Shown here: one piece after another, positions 9,263 through 18,671 of the stretch | Numbering within the stretch: the first letter of the stretch is position 1 | Layout of the letters: every line of letters begins with the position of its first letter | Assembly (NCBI GenBank): GCA_003194525.1 | Contig: NBIV01000095.1 | Location: forward strand, 186,001-250,000 | Origin: Gracilariopsis chorda | Taxonomy: Eukaryota > Rhodophyta > Florideophyceae > Gracilariales > Gracilariaceae | DNA: 64,000 bases | Direction of reading: 5' to 3' | Notes under the pieces: generated by a model | Database searches by the model: none | Told to the model about the DNA's origin: nothing | What the model saw: the letters and a program-made list of their open reading frames with translations, nothing else | Made by a program: the position numbers and the translations under genes

Positions 9263-9868
9263 TCAATGGGAAACCACAGCTGGTGGGTCTGCGACATTTT
9301 CATCACCTCTGATGGTATTTTCCAACGTCTCCAGATGGGACAGAACCCGATGAAACTTCGAGTCAACATCCTTCACCATATCTGGGTAACCCCTCAAAAC
9401 CTCCAAAACGGAATTAACATCAGTCCGTAAAGTACGTAGATCTTCAGATACACCTCCGAGGAGATCGGCATCAATCCTCATACGGAGTGCATCAACTTCA
9501 TTGACGAGGGCGGCGTGAGAACTTTCAAGCACCGAGGTCTGGGCTTGAAGGTTCTGCACTTGAGCCTCCAACTCGACAAGGAATGCGTCCTTCTCCGCAG
9601 CTGCAGGTACGGAATTCCTAAGCGGAGCATCCGATGAACCAGCAACTGGCAGTTGGGAGGACTTAGTCGATAGCTTCCTGTTTCCAGATCTGCGGTTATC
9701 AACATCCGAACGTTCGGGAACTGACCGCGATCGCGGGGGTAAGTCAGCGCCGACTTGTCGCGACCTAAACTGAACCGAACCACGGGATCCAATTCCAGAA
9801 CCCATAATGGAGGACACTGAAACTGATCGGAAGAGAAAACAAACAACAAACAAACAACAAACGAACAA
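9263..9868 (-). CDS. Gypsy-1 gag N-terminal coiled-coil region
   Basis: The frame opens at 9,868, but the likely start is the ATG at 9,805 (MGSGIGSRGS), because the residues before it are a hydrophobic run without parallel in Gag. Residues 25-100 are basic and Ser-rich. From about residue 110 there is a strong coiled coil with heptads (LEAQVQNLQAQTSVLESS). It probably drives Gag self-assembly. It lies between the primer site and the capsid-like region. Confidence 0.65.
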   Translation of the reverse strand: MFVCCLFVVCFLFRSVSVSSIMGSGIGSRGSVQFRSRQVGADLPPRSRSVPERSDVDNRRSGNRKLSTKSSQLPVAGSSDAPLRNSVPAAAEKDAFLVELEAQVQNLQAQTSVLESSHAALVNEVDALRMRIDADLLGGVSEDLRTLRTDVNSVLEVLRGYPDMVKDVDSKFHRVLSHLETLENTIRGDENVADPPAVVSH

Positions 9869-10055
9869 ACCTCAAATGAGCGAACATCCACTCCTAAGAG
9901 GTACCACGCAACCACTTGTGGGAGAACACACCCGAACAATCGGCGATCCTCAACAACACAGTTGGTCACAACGCAAAATAAACTTCAACGAGTAATTTGG
10001 CAACCAGCTAGCTAATCCGGTAAACCGAGATCACAAAACACATTTCGCTGGTCTT

Positions 10056-10071
10056 CTAGGTCGGGAGACCA
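10056..10071 (-). other. Gypsy-1 primer binding site
   Basis: The plus strand reads CTAGGTCGGGAGACCA, which looks like the 3' end of a tRNA with CCA. On the element strand this gives TGGTCTCCC... three bases inside the 5' LTR, the standard place for the tRNA primer site. I cannot name the tRNA. Confidence 0.7.
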
Positions 10072-10074
10072 GTT

Positions 10075-10847
10075 TGTAGTGCAATACCCCGAGATGGGAG
10101 CAGACACACAAGGGTGTTCGACGTCCTCCTCTGTGAGGGTAGCGCAGCGGCAAAATCACCTTCGGTGAGCACACGAAGCCGGGTGTAAGACCGGGACTCA
10201 CCGTCACGACTAGCGTACAGGTGTAGAAACCAAGACAGACCACGAAGTGGGAAAGCGGAAAATGCAGCGACACACGAGTGGTGGGCGACGCGCAAGAGCG
10301 GTGCGGTGTCCACACGAGTGGGGCGGTGGTAGCGGAGCAACGGTAATCACCGGTAGTCGCAGAAACAACGACACCTGTATACGGGACAAAAGAACAATAA
10401 CCGCTGTAAAAGCGTGCACAGAAACAAGCAGAGTAGTGGTAAGAATGTGCTGAAGCTCCACGAGGTGGGTAACTAGGCCTTCACAGGATGGCGTCTCTCC
10501 AGATGGAGGTGGACACTCACCAGGGAACCTGATTTAGAGCCCGATACTCGCTTGTTGCGTTTACTTTGACCCGGGCAGCCGGAGCTCACACACATAAGTA
10601 GTGGTGGCCCGCGCCTTGACAGTACAGTAGTAATTAACTAATAATATCCCTAAGGGGGTGCGAAACTCTACACACGTGTGGCACAAGCCAGCAATGCTGT
10701 GCACTACACTTTCCAACCAAATTGGGGCCCTTCAAACGGAAACAACATACCGGTGTAACACTCATACTCCATGGTAGAGAGGTTAGCATCGCCAACGCGG
10801 AATATGACTGCACCACGTGCTGATACCGCTATTAGCGTTGCACTTCA
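10075..10847 (-). repeat. Gypsy-1 5' LTR
   Basis: A 773-bp LTR. On the plus strand it starts TGTAGTGCAA and ends GCACTTCA, an imperfect terminal inverted repeat with TG/CA ends. The last 155 bp match bases 1-155. A TAATTAACTAATAATA stretch near 10,630 recurs in the solo LTR at 56,622-57,546. It carries the promoter and RNA ends of the element. Confidence 0.92.
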
Positions 10848-11459
10848 GTGCCAAACCTTCTCTCCAGTTCTCTGAAGGAAGAACTTACGCTCTCACCGGA
10901 AGCAACCGCGAAGAAGATTAAAGTCGCCGTTGGAAGCTCGAGTGTAGTACGAGGCGTCGTCAAAGACGTTCCTTTATTGTTCGGTGAATCAAAGACCTTG
11001 CTAAACTTTCTGGTTGTGGATGACCCACCGGTGGATGTGATTATCGGTTCCCCGACCTTGGAGAACATTCAAGCTTGCATCGACATGGGAAATCATACCA
11101 TGACCGTGACTATAGAAGAAAAGGAATCCGTATTAGATCTCGAGTATGATGAACGCATCCCTGATGAGAAAGGATCCAAGACTGATAGTGAGGATTTCAC
11201 CTCAGAATCAGAAATCTATCGAGCGTCTTCCAGCTCTGAAAGTGATGAAAATCAAGAGCTGGTTGTGGCTCTAGCAAAGGAGATCAAATCACACCGGACA
11301 ATTGGTGACGACGAAGGGGAAGGGCACATTCCCCTGCTCTTAGAAAAAGATGAAGATAATGATATTGAGGAAGAGGACCTACATGTGCTTATCCTGAACG
11401 AAGAGGAAGAAGACCTAAAATCAGCATTACTCGCGACAAAGGTCAACAATCTTTCCTAA
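10848..11459 (+). CDS. Gypsy-2 retropepsin end and acidic linker
   Basis: The start is set by the Gypsy-1 insertion. The first ~80 residues are the closing half of a retropepsin (PPVDVIIGSPTLENI). The remaining ~120 residues are very acidic (Asp/Glu runs), a linker to the RT. Part of the broken Gypsy-2. Confidence 0.7.
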   Translation: MPNLLSSSLKEELTLSPEATAKKIKVAVGSSSVVRGVVKDVPLLFGESKTLLNFLVVDDPPVDVIIGSPTLENIQACIDMGNHTMTVTIEEKESVLDLEYDERIPDEKGSKTDSEDFTSESEIYRASSSSESDENQELVVALAKEIKSHRTIGDDEGEGHIPLLLEKDEDNDIEEEDLHVLILNEEEEDLKSALLATKVNNLS

Positions 11460-11588
11460 CGGTCACAGAGGCAGCTCTCTTCAACAATTATAGACTCGAA
11501 AGCCGTTGCTTGGTCCCTGGAGGACCTCAGAACTGCTGATGTCCCTGTCAAGCATTCTTTTGAGCTAAAGGATCCAGAACCTCTAACT

Positions 11589-12929
11589 TTGTGGGCAAGA
11601 CGTCCCCCATCGCGACATAACGATTTGGTAAGGAGTGGGATTGACAAAATGCTTCGTGCAGGAATCATCACACCAGCAAACTCTGCCTGGTCGTTCCCTA
11701 TTGTGATCGCGACAAAGAAGGATGGAAGCCCAAGATTTTGCGTGGATTACCGCGCATTGAATGCTAAAATGAAGTCTGATCGATGGCCATTACTACGCAT
11801 AGAAGAAGTATTTGATGACCTTAGTAGATCCTCATTATTCACAACTCTAGATTTGTTTTCAGGATATTGGCAAGTGAAGATGGCCAAGGAGTGCAAAGAG
11901 ATGACGAATTTCATCTGCGGACTCGGTACATTCAAGTTTGAAGTCATGCTATTCGGATTGATGAATGCACCTGCCACATTTCAAAGAATGATGGACGCCG
12001 TCCTGAAAGACTTATCCTTTGTCCACGTCTACTTGGATGACATTGTAATCTTCTCCGACAATATTGAGGATCATCTGATGCATTGCGAAAAAGTAATTGA
12101 CAGGATTGTGTCACACGGGTTGAAGATTAAGCTGACTAAGTGCACTTTTGTGCAGCCTCGAGTGAAGCTTTTGGGACACATCATCGACAAGATGGGAATC
12201 GCGACGGACCAAGAGAAGGTCAAAGCTATACAGGAAGCCCCACACCCTACCTCCGCGACAAAGCTAAGAAGTTTCCTTGGATTGGCCAGTTACTAACGAA
12301 GATTTATACCTAGGTTTGCTGAAGCATCTGCTGCCTTACATGAGGCCACATCACCAAAGAAAAAGTGGCGCTGGACCCAAGAAATGGAAGAAGCTTTCCT
12401 ATGTCTCAAAGCGAAGCTGGTGAAACCCCCTGTGCTAGGGTTTCCAGACTTTGATGAACCTTTCATAGTTGAAACAGATGCATCCAGTGTTTCCCTAGGG
12501 GCAGTCCTTTCTCAGAAGAAAGAAGGCAAGCTACATCCAGTACAGTTTGCTAGTCGTACAATGAGTGCCACTGAGAGACGTTATTCAGCCTGTGAACGGG
12601 AAGCTTTAGCCTTCATCTTTGCGCTGAAAAAGTTTTGTGTTTATTTGTTATCTTCTCTCCCATTCACACTCATTACTGATCATCAGGCTTTGCAGTATGC
12701 GTTTAGAAAATGGGATATACACGGGAGACTTGCAAGATGGATGTATTTTTTTTCGGAATATGACTTTGAGATAAAGTACAGGCCGGGGGCAAGTAATCGT
12801 GTTGCATATTACTTGTCGCGCATAGAGGTATCTGCAGATCAAAACACAGATGAAACCGTATTGGCAGTTTCTTCAGAAGAACCGATATTCGAAGATTTAG
12901 AGCAATTCCTTGTTGATACAGGGAACTAA
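11589..12929 (+). CDS. Gypsy-2 reverse transcriptase and RNase H region
   Basis: The RT signatures are in order: RFCVDYRALN, FTTLDLFSGYWQVKM, VYLDDIVIFS (catalytic YLDD) and LLGHIIDKMG. RNase H follows, with ETDASSVSLGAVLSQ, the FTLITDHQAL strand and the RPGASNRVAYYLSR end. The order is that of Ty3/Gypsy. The region is broken. Confidence 0.88.
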
Positions 12930-12932
12930 ATC

Positions 12933-14108
12933 TTGGTATTGACATTGAAAGCTAAAGATCCCCTCGCACGTCGCAAGATCAAGGGAAATGCTAATAATTA
13001 TATGGTATGGAACGAAAGACTCTTTCGTAGCACGAAGAAAGGGCTCTTGGTGAAACCCGGGATAGGGAAGCAACTACAGATCTTAAGGAGTTTTCATGAT
13101 TATATTGGACACTGAGACGTTAATAGTACCAAGTAATTTGTGCTAGAACGTTACTGGTGGCCAGAGGTATATAAGCATGTTGCGGAGTACGTGAAAAGTT
13201 GTGATGGGTGCCAGTCAGCAAAGCATGTTCCGGCGTATCGAACTACGCTCTGATACCCCTTGACGGGCTTATTTCATATGTTGTCTATCGATTTTGCTGG
13301 GCCTCTGCCCAAGACAGTCCGGAAGAATCGATTCATGCTGGTGGGAGTAGAACATGTAACAGGTTGGCCGATTGCGAAAGCCACACCGACATCCACCGCA
13401 AAAGAAGTGATTGAATTTCTTAAGGAAGAGATCGTGGCCCCATTCGGATTCGGCCTACCTCGCGTTGTGATCTCAGGTAATGCCACTAGTTTTACAGCAA
13501 AGACTTTGTCAGAATTCAACAAACGCCACGGCATCACATGGAAAACGATGATGGCAAACGCACCAATGTCGAATGGCAGAGCTGAGCGGATGATTGGCAT
13601 TCTAAAGAATTCCATGATGAAGAGCATCTTAAAGTGCCAAGAGCCTTGGTATGAAGTTCTACAGAAAGTACTGTATGGATACAGGGGCCGTCATCTGAAG
13701 AACGGGCCTTCTCCATTTGAATTGCTGTATGGTGTTCCCCCACGCATGTCACAAGATGACCTGTCCGCTCTCGTCACAAGCGGTGGCGAGTTACATCGAG
13801 GGGTGGAATTAGAGTCTGCCTTGCGCCAAAGGGCCACGCGAGCCCTGAAGCACGCAAACTCCCAGCGAGCTGCTAAGGATAAAGTCTTTCATATAGGAAA
13901 TGAACTACTAGTAGCTCGAGGGGCAAGTATGAACAAAGCCAGGAAATGGCCCCCGTTTACATCCAAGTTCTATGGTCCTTGTACAATCATTACAGCTACG
14001 CATCCTGCTTATACTCTAAGTTCAAGGCATGGAAAGATAAGCAGGAGTCCTATTCATGCTCGACGTCTGGTCCCATATATAAGAATACCAACGATTCTGG
14101 AGAACTGA
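12933..14108 (+). CDS. Gypsy-2 integrase region
   Basis: HHCC-type zinc finger near 13,090-13,215 (H...H, then CDGCQ). The core follows with IDFAGPLPKT, the region around VVISGNATSFTAKTL, and SNGRAERMIGILKNS. A basic C-terminal domain ends the region near 14,108; no chromodomain follows. The 150 bp after it hold nothing I recognise. The region is broken. Confidence 0.85.
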
Positions 14109-14261
14109 AAGGAAGGTGAGCACAGATGAATCATTGGCTATAACAATATAGTATGAAACCTTGATATATGAACTTAAGAAAGCAGATGCATGCATGCAAT
14201 TTTTGCGCAGTTTATTGAATCAATGCATAAGTGGTGGACGGCTAGTACTTGATGATGAAGC

Positions 14262-15536
14262 CTAATCGAGGACAATAACTTCCTCCTCAAGATGTGACGC
14301 ATGCCTACGGCGACGTTTGCTGTGGTTGTCGTGACGGTGACGGGTGCGCTTCGAGTTGCTTCTTGGTGTTAAGACTAGTTTCCGGATCTCAGATGCATAC
14401 ATGAATGTCGAACCACCACCAAGACAACTTTCCAAACCTTGCTCGCATAGCTGAAGCCGGTACGCTTCGGCACAGTCCATAGTGTGTTTGCGATCGGTAT
14501 CGATCGCAACCGTATGATAGACCCCGCCAGAACCACGAAGTGTTAGCAGATAAACACCTGCAGGAAGGTCGATAATCTGGCGAAGAGAAAGGGCAGTACC
14601 GAACTGAACTCTCTCCAGGTTTGCATCTTGTTGCGACAGCTGTTTTTGAAGATCTGGAAGGTCCCTAATACGTGGAGGAGGAATCCCAAAGTTCTCGAAT
14701 GCTTCCAGGTATTCCAGGAACTTACCCCAATAATCATGACAGACGGGCGATTGGAGTGCAAACAATCCATTACAAAGCGCTACGGGGAGACAAAGGCTCG
14801 TCTCGTCCCGGAAGCGAAAAGGATGCTCATTCTGAAGTTCGTAACCCCGAAGTTCGGGGTTGTCTTCACGAGACTGCCCGGTGGACATCTTTAATTATCG
14901 TCCCGGATGGTGAGAGCACCACTCGTCAATCGCGGAGATGGCAATGATACGACCGTCAGTTCCAAACCGGAATCGATCCAAAGAAGGGACCTTATGGGTA
15001 TGATTTCCGGGAGTGCCGAAAATGCGAAGAGTATACAAATCGATCGCATGTTCCTGTTTGGTAATTTTGTCGACACCAAAGTACCAGTGGTACTTGTATA
15101 CAATCTTCTCAATCATCCAATCACAACCTGGCAGTGCCGATTAATTTGTGTTGTCTTGCACAGATAGTATAAGTCCGAGGCGATACAAATCTTCGAATGA
15201 ATACTCCCTCCATGGACCTTCATCGAGAAAGAGTAAGATATGGGGCCCAAGCAGTTGAAACAACTCTTCCTTTGAGCACCTATCTTCATCACCATTGGCA
15301 CATCTGATAACATACTTCCTCGGGCCTATGTTTCCAGATTGTACAGACACCTTTTTGACATCGCATCGACTGGAATACTTTCGGAGAGTGCCCTCGCCAA
15401 AACTGTACGGTCCTTTCTTGGCAACTTTCGTAGCGATTCGTTCTTCCGGAACCTGGCCCTCAAGAGTTCTCTCGGTAGTGGTATGGGTCCGTGCCATCCT
15501 TGGTGTATGTTCTGCTACTATGACCCCGTAAGTCAA
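14262..15536 (-). pseudogene. Antisense coding region of Gypsy-2 with a possible papain-like cysteine protease
   Basis: About 1.3 kb of coding-like minus-strand DNA between the Gypsy-2 integrase and its probable 3' LTR, hence antisense to pol; it has about two breaks. The last ~208 codons (14,262-14,888) show SLCLPVALCNGLFAL early and GVYLLTLRGSGGVYHTVAID later. That is a Cys followed by a His and an Asp in the order used by papain-fold proteases (C39-like, OTU). The end is basic (KRTRHRHDNHSKRRRRH), like a nuclear or nucleic-acid-binding tail. The upstream parts (VIRCANGDEDRCSKEELF; FGTDGRIIAISAIDEW) match nothing I know. The protease call is tentative. The placement mirrors the antisense frames of Gypsy-1. 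Confidence 0.45.
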
Positions 15537-15962
15537 TTTGTGTTAAGAGTATACTAGGAGACTGGTACTCCAGCTTAGTACGTCTCAATTAATACGGATT
15601 AAGCTTACAGTACGTGTACAGTAGCTACAATATTGAGGATAATTGACCCTGTGGAACAAGCACGAAAGAGTAATAAGAGAGAGAACTTGGAGGACGGGAC
15701 GCCAAGGTACAGGAGCGCAAGGATGGCTTTAGCCGAAGTGCGGCAAGAGCAAGTGGTGCTGGATGACGTGCCAGAGCGCAGGGTAGAGGCAGGCAGTGCA
15801 GTGAGGGTGCATAGGGCCAGACGGAGTAGGCAGTACGGCGGTGGCGCGTTGGGGCGAGGCAAGAACGCGAAATGAGGTTGGGATGACGGGAAAGAGGAGG
15901 AAAGCAAGAGGAAGGAAAGTGCGCTGATATAGGCGCCGGTGGCAGCGGCTTGGGAGGCGGAC
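15537..15962. other. Non-coding stretch before Gypsy-2 3' LTR
   Basis: About 425 bp with no convincing gene. The open frames on both strands look like chance in purine-rich DNA. The end (GGGAGGCGGAC) could be a weak polypurine tract. Confidence 0.4.
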
Positions 15963-16350
15963 TGTAGAGGCTGTCCACGTGGATATACCTGACTGGCGTG
16001 CATGGCACGCCAGTCTCTATGAAGACGTCTGACTGGCCCTCTGACGATCTCGCCGGAGGGCCAGAGTCAATAAAAGCCGGCCCCTCCCCCCTTCCCATAC
16101 GAAGGGGGAGGCAAGCCACTTTGTTGCATACAAACTCTAAAGCCGGAAGTTCTCATACGAGAACTTCTCCTGCCATCAGAACCCTAGACACGCGGAATTC
16201 ACGAATATCGGCACGTGTCCAGCGCTGTTGGCTTCTAAGGGACATGAGGCTGAACCTACTCGTAGTAGAAGGTAGGAATTCAGCCAATCAGAAGCAAGTG
16301 TTGACCATCGATCAGCGAGTGGAATAGACGAGTCTCAAGCTAGTCTAAAC
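15963..16350 (+). repeat. Probable Gypsy-2 3' LTR, right limit uncertain
   Basis: It starts TGTAGAGG after a purine run and contains AATAAAAG near 16,068, as expected of an LTR promoter or RNA end. Paired inverted stretches are seen (GCGTGCATGGCACGC; a GGAAGTTCTCATACGAGAACTTC hairpin near 16,145). The matching 5' LTR is outside the window, so this cannot be confirmed. From about 16,350 to 16,522 I see nothing. Confidence 0.35.
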
Positions 16351-17741
16351 ATAGTTTTTTCAAATCCAAATATAGCCTGGAGTTCATCCAAACCCGTCGC
16401 CCTAAACCACCTACAGCCACTAACGAAGCGCCAAGTGAGAGCCCAGATTTGAAAAAACAATTTCGTTTTGCACCAAAACTGCAAGAAAAAGAGATTTCTG
16501 TTTAACCCTTTTGACCCAAAAATCTCAACACCCCCCCTACTATAATGATTTGTTCATTTGTTCATGTATGAGGGGGGTGTTGTTGATTGAAAAGAGGCGT
16601 TGTGCCAATAAACACGCCCGCACGCCCCCGTCCGCGCGAACAAAAACCTCTCTTGGCGCAACGCCTCTCTTCCATTCAAAAACTTCACCACCACCACCAC
16701 CAGCATCAACAGCAGCAGCAGCAAAACTCAAAGCTTACTTACTGCTGCTGCATGCTGCCTGCCGCTGCTGCTGAGTGGCTGGCATTACATTAAATGAGTG
16801 CAGTGCCAGTTACTCAGCATTAGCTGTGTTATGATTTTTCATCATGTGCTAGGACATATTTTCTAATAGGTTCCACTTTTCATTTTAGTTACACAAAACT
16901 ACATTTATTAGGAGAGTCTCCTTAGCATTACAGTAAAAAGTTCTATATAAGGACCTCGCTGCAATCGTCGGCATTCCGTCTCTCTCTTCCCTCCGCCAGC
17001 CTGGACTGGAGAAGAGCGTCAACGTGCCTCCCCCGCAACGGTCAAAATAAACAATACTTTTCATTTTTTCTGTTTTATTTCCATTAATTTCTGAAAAGTA
17101 AGATAATCCTTGATAACAGCACCAGTTGACTTGCATGACACATGGCTTTTTGCACTGCGTAAGTGCAGCACAATTTACAGAGCATATGTACTGCACTGGC
17201 GCAGTGCCAAATGCATCTCGCTTCCTGACCCTAACAACTACTTTCACCTCCAATTTCATGCTTGGCCAGTAGCACAGTTTCGTAACCTTTTGCTGCTTTG
17301 AGCACTGTTTGCGGGCCTGGGACCTAGGCAAGACCGAGCTCATGAGCCGGTCACCATAATAGTAGCCCACTGAGAACCATGGATCTGGGAAAGGTCAGGT
17401 GCTCCTCTGTGGTATACAGGTCGTTTGACGGCGATTCAGGAACTCTGAGGGTTTCCCGGACCTAATAACAACCTTTGCTGTGCAGGATCTTGGTCGGCCG
17501 CCATTTTGTACCTCTTGGGACCTGAAAGCACACTTCGGTGTGTGAGTAAAGGCAGACCAATCCTTACAACCGGACGCGGGTTAAACATCAAATGGCTTGA
17601 AAACTGGCTGGGCACACTCTGCCCTTCATAATCCGACAGGAGTGTGTCGAGAGTCCCCGTGCTGCTCACGAATGCATCGGGTAAATATCATTCTTTCGGC
17701 AACTGTTTTTAATTTCTCATGCGACTACGCCCGGTGAGTGC

Positions 17742-18536
17742 TGTAGTTCAATGCTCGGAAGCGAGAGTGCACCCAAAGATGTTCGCGATCTTTCTTCGTT
17801 AGATGTGAGCCCAGTTTGGTACAGCCCTCCCAGGATTGGCACGACTATGTCTGGTTGTAAGGCGAAGGCCACCCGTCGCGACTTGCGCAGGGAGGTTGAG
17901 ACAGGAATCAAGTATCCGCAGGAGCTATGTGTGGGGGTGGTCGTTTTCTAGAATGTTGAGGTCTCCACGTTAGTGGCACGCGCAAACACGAGCCGTGGGT
18001 AACGGGAAAGCTTTTCTGTAAAGGAAAAAGTAAGGAGGAGCAGAGTCACCAGTGTCGTGACGAAGACTAACGGCAGTGCCGGTAAATAAACGTTATACAA
18101 GGCGAACACCAATACAGTTGGGATAAAAATCCGAATAATGCGGTCCTTTAGATAGGCAAGAGGGTTAGACTTTCCGTATGCTACGGTGCTTCCCTCCAAG
18201 AAGGAGTAGAGAACACACGAAGGCGGGGCGGTCTAGAGCCAATTACCCAGGTTGAGGTCCCTTGTTGGGGAAGGTTTAGTAGTACGACGGCAACTCGCCG
18301 GCGCACAAAGTACTAACCCTCCCAGAAATGGGTGCAAAAATAGTAAATAGAATAAACTAAACTACTCCACTTTGGTCGTTCATGCCCACTACTGTGGCCA
18401 ACGGCCAATTGATTGTTCCGTGTCCCACATGTCAAATGCACAATTAGTGGTCGTAGTTCATGCAATGACTACATTACCCAAACATTCGAGAAATCAACCA
18501 AGTACCAAGAATCTCTCCTGAGGGCATTGCACTTCA
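17742..18536 (-). repeat. Solo LTR, Gypsy-1-like, inside Helitron A
   Basis: It starts TGTAGTTCAATGC and ends GCATTGCACTTCA, nearly the same ends as the Gypsy-1 LTR (TGTAGTGCAATAC and GCGTTGCACTTCA) in the same orientation. It interrupts leader sequence that is continuous in Helitrons B and E. The flanking AGTGC and GTTGC are a decayed 5-bp target duplication. About 795 bp. Confidence 0.75.
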
Positions 18537-18671
18537 GTTGCAACGCAAAAAACTGCAAATATTTTTTCACTTTGACCATTGTGTTATATTGGAACTATTC
18601 TGGAACACTGCCAAGTTTTTTACCGTTTTAAAAAATTAGATTTGATTGTTGCTTTTTTGTAAATTAAAATA

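Larger units (their letters stand above)
1..10847 (-). mobile_element. Gypsy-1, young Ty3/Gypsy chromovirus, left end cut by window edge
   Basis: A long-LTR Ty3/Gypsy element coded on the minus strand. In transcription order it has a 5' LTR (10,075-10,847), a tRNA-like primer site, gag with a coiled coil and a CCHC knuckle, retropepsin, reverse transcriptase-RNase H, integrase with a GPY/F module, a chromodomain, a polypurine tract (156-168) and the start of the 3' LTR (1-155). The 155 bp of both LTRs that can be compared differ by one base, so the insertion is young. It sits inside Gypsy-2; GTGCC at 10,848-10,852 is the likely target duplication, its partner lying outside the window. The coding part is nearly whole, with roughly three to six interruptions, some of which may be natural frame boundaries. 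Long antisense frames occupy 79-2,088. Confidence 0.9.
10848..16350 (+). mobile_element. Gypsy-2, older Ty3/Gypsy element interrupted by Gypsy-1
   Basis: A plus-strand Ty3/Gypsy element whose 5' half lies beyond the Gypsy-1 insertion and outside the window. Visible parts are the end of retropepsin, RT, RNase H, integrase (to 14,108), an antisense coding region (14,262-15,536) and a probable 3' LTR from about 15,963. No chromodomain follows the integrase. It is broken, with about five interruptions in pol. It must be older than Gypsy-1, which sits inside it. The right limit is uncertain. Confidence 0.75.

Noticed and set aside
15605-16119. Pro/Ser/Leu-rich minus-strand frames of 132 and 164 codons
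   Set aside because: Low-complexity translation of purine-rich DNA; two frames are open over the same bases, which points to composition.
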